From Cytobacillus oceanisediminis (lineage in GTDB: Bacteria; Bacillota; Bacilli; Bacillales; Cytobacillaceae), in the NCBI RefSeq assembly GCF_022811925.1, contig NZ_CP065511.1:1853501-1917500 (forward strand): DNA of 64,000 nt, given 5' to 3'. Each line of letters starts with the position of its first letter. Within the stretch, counting starts at the first letter, position 1. This document shows, in pieces, positions 1 through 8,106 of the stretch. Below the pieces are notes generated by a model. The model was not told where the DNA came from and ran no database searches. It worked only from the letters and a program-made list of their open reading frames with translations. Made by a program: the position numbers and the translations under genes.

Positions 1-284
1 TATACAAAGTAAAGGTTTCCATACATAATGAAAAACTGGCCGCTGCTCTTGGTACGGATGAGTTTGTTTATGGGGAGGACACTATAATCGATGGGGAATA
101 TATAGAGGTTAATAATGAAAAGGGAAACTATATCTTTATGAATCCCATTCCTCTTACACAGGACCTGCATGTTTTCGAAATAGAAGAAATGATCGTGAAT
201 GAAGATGCAGTATCTGTAGAAATCTTAAATGAGGATGAAGTGATTGCGAGAGCATTCTTAAATAATTTTTCTTCACAGCTTTAA
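1..284 (+). CDS. C-terminal part of an unrecognised acidic protein
   Basis: An open frame enters from the left edge (first full codon at 3) and ends with TAA at 282-284, giving the last 93 residues. The fragment is acidic, has no membrane segment or cysteine motif, and ends in FLNNFSSQL. A terminator hairpin follows at 363, which supports a real gene end. I do not recognise the family and the start lies outside the window. Its neighbour is the ykwC-like gene. Confidence 0.6.
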   Translation, partial: YKVKVSIHNEKLAAALGTDEFVYGEDTIIDGEYIEVNNEKGNYIFMNPIPLTQDLHVFEIEEMIVNEDAVSVEILNEDEVIARAFLNNFSSQL

Positions 285-362
285 AAGGATTCAATGTGAT
301 GACTGGAGTTTTGTTTTTATCTAATCTGGGTAATATAAATTACGCGCATAAAATTGGGGATG

Positions 363-392
363 GACCAGGTATTTGCCTGGTCTTTTGTCTTT
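363..392 (+). terminator. Intrinsic terminator of the left-edge gene
   Basis: Stem GACCAGG (363-369) pairs with CCTGGTC (376-382) over a 6-nt loop and is followed by TTTTGTCTTT. Confidence 0.75.
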
Positions 393-477
393 ATTGGGAC
401 ATCTAATATTTTTAATCTAAGATAAGTAATGGTAGAATTATTATAAAAAATTCAGATATTTCAAGGGAGTGGGTACG

Positions 478-1356
478 TTGATTTCACCTGAAAATACAGT
501 TATCGGTTTTGTGGGAACAGGGGTAATGGGCAAGAGCATGGCAGGACATCTGTTGAAAGCAGGTTATCCATTAGTTGTTTATACAAGAACCAAAGAAAAA
601 GCTTCTGAACTAATAGAGAATGGGGCAAAGTGGGCTGAGACGCCATTGGATGTTGCAAAGAAAGCAAATGTCATTATTACGATTGTTGGTTATCCGGCAG
701 ATGTAGAGGAAGTGTATCTTGGGGAAAATGGCATTATCACAAATGGCAGAGACAATACATATGTAATTGACATGACCACTTCGACACCTACATTGGCCAA
801 AAGGATATACGAAGAAGCAGGCAAAAAAGGCATGCATGCAATAGATGCCCCTGTTTCAGGAGGAGATATCGGCGCCAGGGATGCAAAGCTTTCAATAATG
901 GCCGGAGGAGACAGGGACGCATTTCTGGCTGTAGAACCGATTTTCAATCTTCTCGGAACAAATATCGTTTATCAAGGAAAAGCAGGAGCCGGACAACACA
1001 CGAAAATGTGTAATCAAATTGCGATTGCATCAAATATGATAGGGGTTTGTGAAGCGGTAGTTTATGCAGAAAAAGCAGGTTTGGACCCAAGTACAGTTCT
1101 GCAAAGCATATCATCTGGTGCAGCAGGCAGCTGGTCACTATCCAATCTTGCACCGAGAATCATTGATGGCAACTTTGAACCAGGCTTTTATATAAAACAT
1201 TTCATTAAGGACATGAATATCGCCTTAGATGAAGCAGAAGCAATGGGCATGATGACTCCAGGGCTTGCTCTTGCAAAAAAAATGTATGCCGAGCTTTCTG
1301 AAAAAGGGGAAGAAAACAGCGGTACACAGGCATTATATAAATATTGGAATATGTAA
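478..1356 (+). CDS. ykwC: NAD(P)-dependent beta-hydroxyacid dehydrogenase, YkwC-like
   Basis: This is a 292-residue member of the 3-hydroxyisobutyrate/tartronate-semialdehyde reductase family, a cytosolic NAD(P)-dependent oxidoreductase acting on short beta-hydroxyacids. The N-terminal Rossmann motif GFVGTGVMG lies near residues 10-18. The substrate loop DAPVSGG lies near 123-129, and the family's catalytic lysine is in GQHTKMCNQ near 176. I start at TTG 478 because AAGGGAG (463-469) sits 8 nt upstream; the upstream in-frame GTG at 469 overlaps that ribosome site. Family assignment is firm. The name ykwC rests on similarity plus its position just before patA, as in B. subtilis. The true substrate is unknown. 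Confidence 0.85.
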   Translation: MISPENTVIGFVGTGVMGKSMAGHLLKAGYPLVVYTRTKEKASELIENGAKWAETPLDVAKKANVIITIVGYPADVEEVYLGENGIITNGRDNTYVIDMTTSTPTLAKRIYEEAGKKGMHAIDAPVSGGDIGARDAKLSIMAGGDRDAFLAVEPIFNLLGTNIVYQGKAGAGQHTKMCNQIAIASNMIGVCEAVVYAEKAGLDPSTVLQSISSGAAGSWSLSNLAPRIIDGNFEPGFYIKHFIKDMNIALDEAEAMGMMTPGLALAKKMYAELSEKGEENSGTQALYKYWNM

Positions 1357-1430
1357 ATTGCGCCTGTTAATGTATAAGGCCTCTTTTTTCACTTCAAACT
1401 AATAAAGAAAGTGAATAGGGGGTTAGACAG

Positions 1431-1610
1431 GTGGCTAAAAGAAATAAGAAAAATGATCCTCAGCAAAAGAACAAAAAAGGCTTCGATTCCGCTGTCATTG
1501 ATTCTGAATTCTCCCATGAATTTGGAAGTGCTGACACGAATAAAATTCAAAAGGATAAAGCCAAAAAGGAAAAAGCATCAAAAAACAACGGGCAATATCA
1601 GGGACAGTAA
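1431..1610 (+). CDS. Small basic hydrophilic protein, possibly spore-associated
   Basis: This 59-residue frame has a GTG start 8 nt after AGGGGG (1417-1422) and ends just before a strong terminator. The product is Lys/Asn/Gln-rich with no membrane segment or cysteine. A central stretch EFSHEFGSADTN weakly recalls the EFASETN repeats of gamma-type small acid-soluble spore proteins, but I cannot confirm that. An overlapping frame starting at GTG 1411 reads 84 residues in another phase. It lacks a good ribosome site and runs through the terminator, so I prefer this one. The function is unknown. Confidence 0.55.
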   Translation: MAKRNKKNDPQQKNKKGFDSAVIDSEFSHEFGSADTNKIQKDKAKKEKASKNNGQYQGQ

Positions 1611-1615
1611 TGGTG

Positions 1616-1650
1616 AAAAAGGCAGGCAGAGGGCTTGCCTTTTTTCTTTT
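1616..1650 (+). terminator. Intrinsic terminator of the small basic gene
   Basis: AAAAAGGCAGGC pairs with GCTTGCCTTTTTT (one G-U) over a short loop, with a T-rich tail. Confidence 0.75.
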
Positions 1651-1684
1651 GTCGGATTGAAATAAGAAGCATTGAATATAAATA

Positions 1685-1722
1685 AAAGCGCCATCCCTCC
1701 AAAAAGGAAACTGGCGCTTTCG
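1685..1722 (-). terminator. Intrinsic terminator of patA
   Basis: AAGCGCCA (1686-1693) pairs with TGGCGCTT (1712-1719). Read on the minus strand the hairpin is followed by a TTTTATT run, 15 nt past the patA stop. Confidence 0.75.
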
Positions 1723-1736
1723 ACCGAGTGATCTTG

Positions 1737-2891
1737 TTACAATTTAATACCTTCCAGATACTTTTCGATCCGGTCAAGCCCTTCTTGTAATGTGTCCATG
1801 GAATAGGCAAAGGAAATTCGGAAATAACCTTCTCCATATGAGGAGAAGGCACTGCCAGGAACTACTGCAACTCCTGCATTTTCAACAAGAGAAAGGGCAA
1901 ATTCAAAGGAGTTCTTTGAAACATCTGGTATTTTTATAAAAAAATAAAAAGCGCCATCAGGTTTGACTACATCCAGGTTCATTTGTACTAAACGCTCATA
2001 AACATAGTCACGGCGTTTGGCATATTCATGCCTCATTGGCAGGGCGTCGTTAATTCCTGTTGTCAGCGCTTCAAGAGCTGCCATTTGGGAGACAGAAGCT
2101 GCGCATGTCACATTATACTGATGCACCTTCAAGATATGTTTTGCCAGGTTTTCCGGTGCGAATAAAAGACCAATGCGCCAGCCTGTCATTGAATGGGATT
2201 TTGAAAGTCCATTAATTACTATAGTCTGCTCCCGCAAAAGGGAAGCGATTGAGTGGTGCGTTTGATCATAGAGCAGTTCGCTGTAAATTTCATCAGCAAG
2301 GATAAAGATATCTTTGCCTTTAACAAGAGCAGCAATTTCCTCAAGCTCCTCCAAACTCAGACTGACACCTGTAGGATTCGATGGATATGGAAGAACAATG
2401 CACCTTGTTTTATCACTCATTTGTTCTGCAATTAAATCCGCAGTAAATCTAAACTTGTTTCTGGAAATATCAGTATGAACCGGAACTGAACCGCAAAGCT
2501 TTATGATTGGCTCATAACCGGGATAAACAGGACCAGGCAGAATTACTTCCGATCCTTCATCCAGAATTGTACGGAATGCAATATCGATAGCTTCACTTGC
2601 TCCTGATGTCACAATGACTTCTAATTCAGGGTTATATGTAAGGTTATATTTTGCTTTTACAAAAGAAGCTGCAGCTTGCCGCAATCGAATATCGCCCGCA
2701 TTGTGTGTATAGGAGGTAAAGTTCTCGTCAATTGCCTGTTTAGCTGCTTCTTTAACATGTAATGGCGTTGGGAAGTCAGGCTGTCCAATTGTAAGAGAAA
2801 TCATGCCTTTGGTGCCGGCAACCATATTGAAAAACTTTCTGATTCCAGAAATTTCGATGTCCTTCACTTTTTGATTGATTAAATGTTCCAA
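1737..2891 (-). CDS. patA: N-acetyl-L,L-diaminopimelate aminotransferase PatA
   Basis: This is a fold-type I PLP aminotransferase of about 384 residues that converts N-acetyl-2-amino-6-oxopimelate to N-acetyl-LL-DAP in the acetylase branch of lysine/DAP synthesis. Visible motifs are PYPSNPTG, ADEIYSEL and the PLP-lysine motif SLSKSHSMTGWRIG (Lys about 231). The sequence follows B. subtilis PatA closely, including the start MEHL. TTG 2891 is chosen as start because GAGGTG (2903-2898) lies 6 nt upstream; the GTG at 2900 is part of that ribosome site. The neighbouring pathway genes dapH and dapI lie 20 kb away in this window, so the branch is complete but split, as in B. subtilis. Confidence 0.93.
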   Translation of the reverse strand: MEHLINQKVKDIEISGIRKFFNMVAGTKGMISLTIGQPDFPTPLHVKEAAKQAIDENFTSYTHNAGDIRLRQAAASFVKAKYNLTYNPELEVIVTSGASEAIDIAFRTILDEGSEVILPGPVYPGYEPIIKLCGSVPVHTDISRNKFRFTADLIAEQMSDKTRCIVLPYPSNPTGVSLSLEELEEIAALVKGKDIFILADEIYSELLYDQTHHSIASLLREQTIVINGLSKSHSMTGWRIGLLFAPENLAKHILKVHQYNVTCAASVSQMAALEALTTGINDALPMRHEYAKRRDYVYERLVQMNLDVVKPDGAFYFFIKIPDVSKNSFEFALSLVENAGVAVVPGSAFSSYGEGYFRISFAYSMDTLQEGLDRIEKYLEGIKL

Positions 2892-2951
2892 TGTATTCAC
2901 CTCGTATAATTCTAATGTTTATTCTATCACTTTGATGCGGCAGCAAACAGA

Positions 2952-2990
2952 AAAAAAATAAAAAAGGCCCTGAATTCTATTCAGAGCCTG
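2952..2990 (-). terminator. Intrinsic terminator of the 67-residue gene
   Basis: AGGC-CTGAAT (2965-2975) pairs with ATTCAG-GCCT (2979-2989) with one mismatch. On the minus strand it is followed by a long T/A run. Confidence 0.7.
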
Positions 2991-3001
2991 CAGAAATATA
3001 A

Positions 3002-3205
3002 TCAGTATCCGTAATCCCAATCGACTTCATCTTCATGCCATAATACCGGGGATACAGCACCAAAATCGATAACTTTATTTTCTATATGGCATCGGCAATG
3101 TTTGTCGCCGCATTGATCTTTCATTTCCTCAAACACAGAATGCTCCACATTTTCCAGGATCGTAACTTTATGTTCATCATGGTAAAGGATTGCTGTACCT
3201 TTCAT
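3002..3205 (-). CDS. Small cysteine-containing protein of unknown function
   Basis: This is a 67-residue acidic protein with a central CGDKHCRCH cluster that could bind metal. It ends in DEVDWDYGY. ATG 3205 lies 9 nt after GAGGTG (3220-3215); the upstream GTG belongs to that ribosome site. It has its own terminator and sits between patA and a membrane-protein gene. I do not recognise the family; the metal-binding idea is inference from the Cys/His spacing only. Confidence 0.7.
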   Translation of the reverse strand: MKGTAILYHDEHKVTILENVEHSVFEEMKDQCGDKHCRCHIENKVIDFGAVSPVLWHEDEVDWDYGY

Positions 3206-3325
3206 GCCTGATCGCACCTCTTTTTTATTTTATGTAAAACTAACTTTCAGCTTTACAAACTTATTTTATGCCTTTGGAAAAATAGTGTCTACACTGTTAT
3301 AAGACTGTTCACAAAAAAGTCAAGA

Positions 3326-3339
3326 TGAAAACGTTTTAG
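3326..3339 (+). promoter_or_regulatory. Weak cre-like site upstream of the RDD gene
   Basis: TGAAAACGTTTTAG matches the left half and centre of the CcpA cre consensus but lacks the conserved C in the right half. It lies about 150 nt upstream of the RDD gene. It may be coincidental. Confidence 0.25.
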
Positions 3340-3483
3340 TGAGATATTTGTTTAAAAATAAATGAGTGTAAAATTTTACAAATAGTTGAATATAATTCAT
3401 TTAGAGATTAACATTAGTAGATAGTGGAAACTACATTTTTAGTTTGTTAGTTTTCCAGCTAACTATTTAAAGGAGGTTTTAAA

Positions 3484-4014
3484 GTGGAGACATCTTTAGA
3501 GAAGCAGCCTTATGAAAGCACAAAGGAATATGGCGGGTTCTGGCTCCGATTTGCGGCCTATTTAATCGATTCTATTATTGTTGGAATTCCGCTTACAATT
3601 CTAAGCATTGTTATCTTTATGATTTTCTTTGGCACTTCTGATGCTTTTAATACGATGATAAGCGACCCAACTTATATGGAAACAGAAATGACCGATGAAG
3701 AAGCTTTTGCATTCATGGGATCTTATTTTGGCGCACTTGGAGTAACCTTTCTTGTCAATCTTGTCGTTGCTGTTGCCTATTTTGCAGGCTTGCATGCATC
3801 CAAATGGCAGGGAACTGTGGGAAAAAAGCTGCTGGGATTAAAAGTGACTGACTTAAATGGCAACCGCATTTCTTTCTGGAGGGCGCTAGGAAGATATTTG
3901 GCCATGGCCATCCTGTCTGGAATTTTCCTTATTGGCTATATCATTGCTGCCTTTACAGAGAAAAAACAGGCATTGCATGATTTAATCGCAGGCACTGTCG
4001 TATTAAAGAAATAA
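3484..4014 (+). CDS. RDD-family membrane protein
   Basis: This 176-residue protein opens with YGGFWLRFAAYLIDSII, the Arg/Asp signature of the RDD family. It has about three hydrophobic membrane segments and closes with the typical TEKKQALHDLIAGTVVL. The conserved GKKLLGLKVTD segment precedes the last helix. RDD proteins are inner-membrane proteins; some act in ion or toxin tolerance, but the role here is unknown. GTG 3484 follows AAGGAGG (3470-3476) by 7 nt. The gene is monocistronic, with a 17-bp terminator directly downstream. Confidence 0.88.
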   Translation: METSLEKQPYESTKEYGGFWLRFAAYLIDSIIVGIPLTILSIVIFMIFFGTSDAFNTMISDPTYMETEMTDEEAFAFMGSYFGALGVTFLVNLVVAVAYFAGLHASKWQGTVGKKLLGLKVTDLNGNRISFWRALGRYLAMAILSGIFLIGYIIAAFTEKKQALHDLIAGTVVLKK

Positions 4015-4018
4015 TTCT

Positions 4019-4062
4019 TAAAAAAGCTGCAGGGCAGCTGAGTTGCCCTGCAGCTTTTTTGT
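4019..4062 (+). terminator. Strong intrinsic terminator of the RDD gene
   Basis: A roughly 17-bp stem, AAAAAAGCTGCAGGGCA against TGCCCTGCAGCTTTTTT, with a 7-nt loop and a U-run. Confidence 0.9.
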
Positions 4063-4127
4063 GGGTCAGCAATAAAAAGGATTTATTATTTGCATGCAGA
4101 ATATATTTTTAGGAAGGGAGGATGAAA

Positions 4128-4592
4128 ATGAAGAAGCAAGAAATTATTACTCACTATGAATCTTTTTCTGTATGGCTTGAGTCGCTAAAAGATCTTGGCC
4201 AGGAAAATTGGCTAAAGCCTGTCTCGGCTGGAAAATGGCCGGTTTCGGCAGTAGTTGCCCATCTGTTATTTTGGGATAGATATTCTCTTGAGGAGCGTTT
4301 CCCATTTTTTAAAGAGGGCTCAGTACTTGAGAGCTATCCTGATTTTCAAAGTGTAAATGATGCTGCAGGAGAATACGCTAAAAAGCATGCACAATTAGAG
4401 ATTATTGAAGAACTTTTATCAGTTCGGAGACAATTTCTTCGGATGCTTGAAGGCATGTCAGAAGAAAAACTGGATACAGCTTTTAAAATCGGCAGCACTA
4501 GCTTAACTGTGCGCGATTATTTTGCAGATTTTATTGAACATGACATTCACCATAAAAAGCAAATAATGCCGGCAGCCGGCATCAGTGTTTAA
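4128..4592 (+). CDS. DinB/YfiT-like four-helix metal-binding protein
   Basis: This 154-residue protein has the DinB_2 layout: an early histidine in VAHLLFWDRY (near residue 45) and the C-terminal HDIHHKKQIM. Together these give the three-histidine metal site of the DinB/YfiT superfamily. Members include bacillithiol- and mycothiol-dependent transferases and proteins of unknown role; the substrate cannot be told from sequence. ATG 4128 is chosen because GGGAGG (4116-4121) lies 6 nt upstream; ATG 4122 would touch the ribosome site. The remnant of a TetR gene lies downstream on the other strand. Confidence 0.8.
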   Translation: MKKQEIITHYESFSVWLESLKDLGQENWLKPVSAGKWPVSAVVAHLLFWDRYSLEERFPFFKEGSVLESYPDFQSVNDAAGEYAKKHAQLEIIEELLSVRRQFLRMLEGMSEEKLDTAFKIGSTSLTVRDYFADFIEHDIHHKKQIMPAAGISV

Positions 4593-4627
4593 CACCGGCT
4601 GACAGTCTCACTTTTAAGAACTGTAAT

Positions 4628-4840
4628 TTAGGATGCTATAACGTCATGCAGTAAAACAGGCAGAGGCTCCTGATCGGGATGATGCACCCAATAAAACAAA
4701 GTGCCAAAGAAAGAATTCACCATCATTGCGGCAATGCGGGAAGATTCTGCCTGTTCATTAAATTCCCCCTATTTTGGCCTTCACCAATCAGACTAGTAGA
4801 TTAATTGCTTTGTATATTCTTTTTGTTCCTTCCTTTTCAT
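4628..4840 (-). pseudogene. Internally deleted TetR-family regulator remnant
   Basis: A good ribosome site (AAGGGGAGG) and ATG at 4840 start MKRKEQKEYTKQLIY before a TAG at 4793-4795; this looks like the first residues of a TetR repressor. Further along the same strand, 4765 to the TAA at 4628 encodes about 45 residues ending the same kind of protein: EFNEQAESSRIAAMMVNSF followed by FGTLFYWVHH. These match the C-terminal end typical of TetR proteins. About 100-140 residues between the two parts are missing and stops separate them. The gene is divergent from the MFS transporter at 5005, which it may once have controlled. Confidence 0.65.
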
Positions 4841-5004
4841 TTTTCCTCCCCTTAAATTAATTTCTTGCATAATAAAAAATATTATTTAAATATTCATTAA
4901 ATTTTTAAAAAATTGCATTAAATAAAATTTGGTAAAATAAAAGGGTTTTACAGATAGGTCTTGAATAAGGAATAAGGTGTTTTTTACCTGAAGGAGCTGT
5001 TGAC

Positions 5005-6324
5005 ATGGAAATAGAAAAAACGGAGCTGCAGAAACAGGGGAAATTCAATTCCTGGCGGCTGTATATGACACTGCCCATTGTTTCATGGGCACTTTACGAT
5101 TTTGCGAATACTATTTTTTCCTCAAATATTAATACCATTTTCTTTCCTTTTTACCTGCAGGAAGTTATAGGAGAGAATGAAATTTTAAATCAGATAGCGA
5201 GTACCTTTATTTCTTATTCTAATGCGCTGGCAAGCTTTTTTCTTGTCCTGTTCTCTCCATTGTTTGGAGTTATGATAGACAGGACAGGAAGAAAAAAGAA
5301 ATATATCGTAATCTTTACGCTTATTACTGTAATGGCGACCATTTTAATGGGGGTTTTTGCATCAAGCCAGATTAGCGGGAAAATATTTGGGCTTCCTGTT
5401 TATCTTGCACTCGTTATTATATGTTTTATTATTGCAAAGTTTTTTTTTCATTCCAGTCTGGTTTTTTACGATGCCATGATTTCCGATCTGGGAACAAAGC
5501 AGGATATACCGCTGATTTCAGGTTTTGGAGTGGCAGTTGGCTATATCGGAACCCTTGTAGGCCTGACAGTTTATTTATTTATAGGAGATGACGGTTTTCA
5601 CGAATCTTTTATACCAACTGCTATATTATTTCTGGTGTTTTCTTTGCCGCTGTTTTTCTTTGTAAAAGATAAGCCTTACCAGGCAAAAGAAAAACAAAAA
5701 TTTTTATCAGGCTATAAGGAAATTTGGCAGACTTTTAAAGATATGAAACATTATAAGGCGATTTTCACATTTATGATTGCCTATTTTTTCTTAAACGATG
5801 CAATTGCCACAACGATTGCCATGATGGCCGTGTACGCAAAAACCATTGTAGGCTTTTCAACTGGCCAATTCATTTTGTTATATCTTGCTTCAACGGTGTC
5901 CAGTATAATTGGTTCTTTTGTATTTGGCTATATTACCAAGGCGAAAGGGCCCAACAAAGCGGTTAAGTACGTTGGGATCCTTCTTCTTGTTGCTCTGGCA
6001 ATTGCTGTTGGCGCTGTCAATGAAATCATGTTCTGGATTGCGGGCAGCATGTTTGGCGTCGCTCTGGGGTCCATGTGGGTTACCACAAGAACTTATATTG
6101 TGGAATTGACTCCAGAAGATAAAAGAGGGCAGTTTTTTGGTTTGTTTGCATTTTCAGGGAAAGTATCTTCCATAATCGGACCGGTTATTTATGGAAGCAT
6201 TACTTTGATCTTTGCCAGCTATGGAAACCTGGCAAGCAGACTTGCTTTAGGTTCATTGATGATTTTAACTATAATTGGTCTGTTCGTTCATTCAAAAATT
6301 AAGGACGAAAGCATTCCTAATTAA
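5005..6324 (+). CDS. MFS transporter of the UMF1 (Atg22-like) family
   Basis: This is a 439-residue integral membrane protein with about 12 hydrophobic segments. The N-terminal WALYDFANTIFSSNI motif is characteristic of UMF1/Atg22-like transporters. MIDRTGRKKK is the loop 2-3 motif A equivalent, and a second copy-like loop is near TPEDKRGQFFG. Substrates of bacterial UMF1 proteins are mostly unknown. ATG 5005 follows GAAGGAG (4990-4996) by 8 nt. A decayed divergent TetR gene lies upstream, so local repression may have been lost. Confidence 0.85.
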   Translation: MEIEKTELQKQGKFNSWRLYMTLPIVSWALYDFANTIFSSNINTIFFPFYLQEVIGENEILNQIASTFISYSNALASFFLVLFSPLFGVMIDRTGRKKKYIVIFTLITVMATILMGVFASSQISGKIFGLPVYLALVIICFIIAKFFFHSSLVFYDAMISDLGTKQDIPLISGFGVAVGYIGTLVGLTVYLFIGDDGFHESFIPTAILFLVFSLPLFFFVKDKPYQAKEKQKFLSGYKEIWQTFKDMKHYKAIFTFMIAYFFLNDAIATTIAMMAVYAKTIVGFSTGQFILLYLASTVSSIIGSFVFGYITKAKGPNKAVKYVGILLLVALAIAVGAVNEIMFWIAGSMFGVALGSMWVTTRTYIVELTPEDKRGQFFGLFAFSGKVSSIIGPVIYGSITLIFASYGNLASRLALGSLMILTIIGLFVHSKIKDESIPN

Positions 6325-6343
6325 GTTCTGTATTGCATTGAAG

Positions 6344-6371
6344 AAGCAAGCCGCCAAAGGCTTGCTTTTTG
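6344..6371 (+). terminator. Intrinsic terminator of the UMF1 transporter gene
   Basis: AAGCAAGCC (6344-6352) pairs with GGCTTGCTT (6359-6367), followed by TTT. Confidence 0.8.
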
Positions 6372-6590
6372 CTGTTTTAGCAAAGCAGCTGACTTCCTGT
6401 TCCAGAAATAAGGACTTTTTTCTTAATGAACTGAAATTTTCATAAGAAATTTTATCCATTCATGGTATATTAATAGAGAAAAAGATTCACGATGCATATT
6501 CGGCGCTGTCTTGCTGCTCTTAAAACAAGCGTCATACCACTGGAGCTGAGAACTTAGATATAAGCATATGAAAAAGGAAGGGCGAAAAAA

Positions 6591-7496
6591 GTGGAACAGA
6601 AAAAAGGCATTTTACTGGAAAGCGGAACGAATGAACTGGAAATTGTTGAATTTTCAATTGGAAGGATTAAATTTGGAATTAACGTTATTAAAGTGAAGGA
6701 AATTATTAATCCTGTACAAGTCATTCCTGTCCCGCATTCGCATAGAAATATTGAAGGGATCATTGAACTGAGGGGAGAGGTTCTTCCTGTAGTGGATGTG
6801 GCATCATCATTAAATATGGCGCCTTCAGAAAGCCCTCAGCAGGATAAGTTTATTGTGACAGAGTTTAATCAGCAGAAAATTGTTTTCCATGTTCATAATG
6901 TTTCAAAAATTCACCGCATTTCCTGGAACCAAATTGAAAAGCCTTCTGAAATGTATCAGGGCCATGAAAGCCAGATTATCGGAATCATAAAGCTTGAGGA
7001 TGAGATGGTGCTGCTGCTTGATTTTGAAAAAATGGTTACTGAAATAAATCCTGATTCAGGGATTAGCATCCAGAAGGTGCAGAAACTTGGAAAGCGTGAA
7101 AGGTCTGACAAGAAGCTGCTTATTGCAGAAGACTCTCCACTCCTAAGAAAGCTTTTGAATGATACTTTGAATGAAGCGGGTTTTTCTCAAATTGAATTCT
7201 TTGAAAATGGATACGATGCTTATGAATACTTGCATTCCTTAGCCGAGTCGGGGCGAGATGTCACTAAGGAAGTGCAGCTCATGATCACTGATATCGAAAT
7301 GCCGCAAATGGATGGGCATCACTTTACTAAAAAAGTTAAAGAACATCCTGTGCTTGCAAAAATTCCAGTTATTATTTTTTCTTCATTAATTACCGAAGAT
7401 CTTCGCCACAAGGGCCAAATGGTAGGAGCCAATGCACAGGTGAGCAAGCCTGAAATTGCAGAATTGGTGCTTTTGATAGATCAGCATGCATTATAG
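6591..7496 (+). CDS. cheV: Chemotaxis coupling/adaptation protein CheV
   Basis: This 301-residue protein joins an N-terminal CheW-like domain (about 15-155) to a C-terminal receiver domain (about 173-300). Receiver residues are visible: the acidic pair Glu180-Asp181 (IAEDSP), phosphoacceptor Asp234 (ITDIEMPQMDG), Ser/Thr near 265 and Lys286 (VSKPE). CheV couples chemoreceptors to CheA, and its phosphorylation by CheA takes part in adaptation. GTG 6591 follows AAGGAAGGG by 8 nt. The order patA...cheV-ykyB matches B. subtilis, although here four genes have been inserted between patA and cheV. Confidence 0.93.
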   Translation: MEQKKGILLESGTNELEIVEFSIGRIKFGINVIKVKEIINPVQVIPVPHSHRNIEGIIELRGEVLPVVDVASSLNMAPSESPQQDKFIVTEFNQQKIVFHVHNVSKIHRISWNQIEKPSEMYQGHESQIIGIIKLEDEMVLLLDFEKMVTEINPDSGISIQKVQKLGKRERSDKKLLIAEDSPLLRKLLNDTLNEAGFSQIEFFENGYDAYEYLHSLAESGRDVTKEVQLMITDIEMPQMDGHHFTKKVKEHPVLAKIPVIIFSSLITEDLRHKGQMVGANAQVSKPEIAELVLLIDQHAL

Positions 7497-7507
7497 GACC
7501 ATACAAA

Positions 7508-7538
7508 GAAAAGCTGGAATTTTCATTCCAGCTTTTTA
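7508..7538. terminator. Bidirectional terminator between cheV and ykyB
   Basis: AAAAGCTGGAA pairs with TTCCAGCTTTTT across a TTTTCA loop. T-rich tails exist on both strands, which suits the two convergent genes. Confidence 0.85.
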
Positions 7539-7542
7539 GTGA

Positions 7543-8010
7543 TTAAAAGTAACTTTCTCCTAATTTCTTAAATACAGGTTTTTCATAGCGGTGCTTTTTT
7601 TCGTTTGGCGTGCTATTAAGCTCTTTTAGCCCTGTATATGACATAAGCAATTTTTTCGCAGCATTAAGAGATAGTGAAGATTTTGGATTTCTGACGAAGG
7701 AATCGAGTTTGCCCAAATGGGGAAGCTCTGAAAAATCCTCTTTAGAGGGCGGAAGGTGGAAAGAATAATTCCCGCACTTTACCAGAACATCTGACTGCTG
7801 CTGGCTGTTTTTTGGATTGCCAGAATAGTGAAGGCCTGTTTTTTGGGCTTTTCCTTCTTTTATTAACTTTTGAAGTGCATCGTGCTTTAATTTATACAAA
7901 AATTTAGGATTTGGTGCTGTCTTTGCATGGCGGTTAACGGTGAAGATGGCTTGAGAGAGGTTTTCAACCGTTGGTTGCAGATGGGGATATTGTTTCTTAT
8001 CAGAATTCAA
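7543..8010 (-). CDS. ykyB: Conserved Bacillus protein YkyB
   Basis: This 155-residue basic cytosolic protein of unknown function is recognised as YkyB from sequence (PTVENLSQAIFTVNRHAKTA and LPHLGKLDSFVRNPK) and from its place between cheV and an MFS gene. TTG 8010 is chosen as start: AAAGGAG lies 8 nt upstream and the length then equals the 154-residue B. subtilis protein. It has no membrane segment. The family has no assigned biochemical role. Confidence 0.85.
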   Translation of the reverse strand: MNSDKKQYPHLQPTVENLSQAIFTVNRHAKTAPNPKFLYKLKHDALQKLIKEGKAQKTGLHYSGNPKNSQQQSDVLVKCGNYSFHLPPSKEDFSELPHLGKLDSFVRNPKSSLSLNAAKKLLMSYTGLKELNSTPNEKKHRYEKPVFKKLGESYF

Positions 8011-8106
8011 TTTCCAATCTCCTTTCAAGTTATAAAGGGGTATAATCATATTATACCCTTTTTAGTCAATAAAACCAACTTAGGATAGGGCTTTTATTAC
8101 AAAAGC

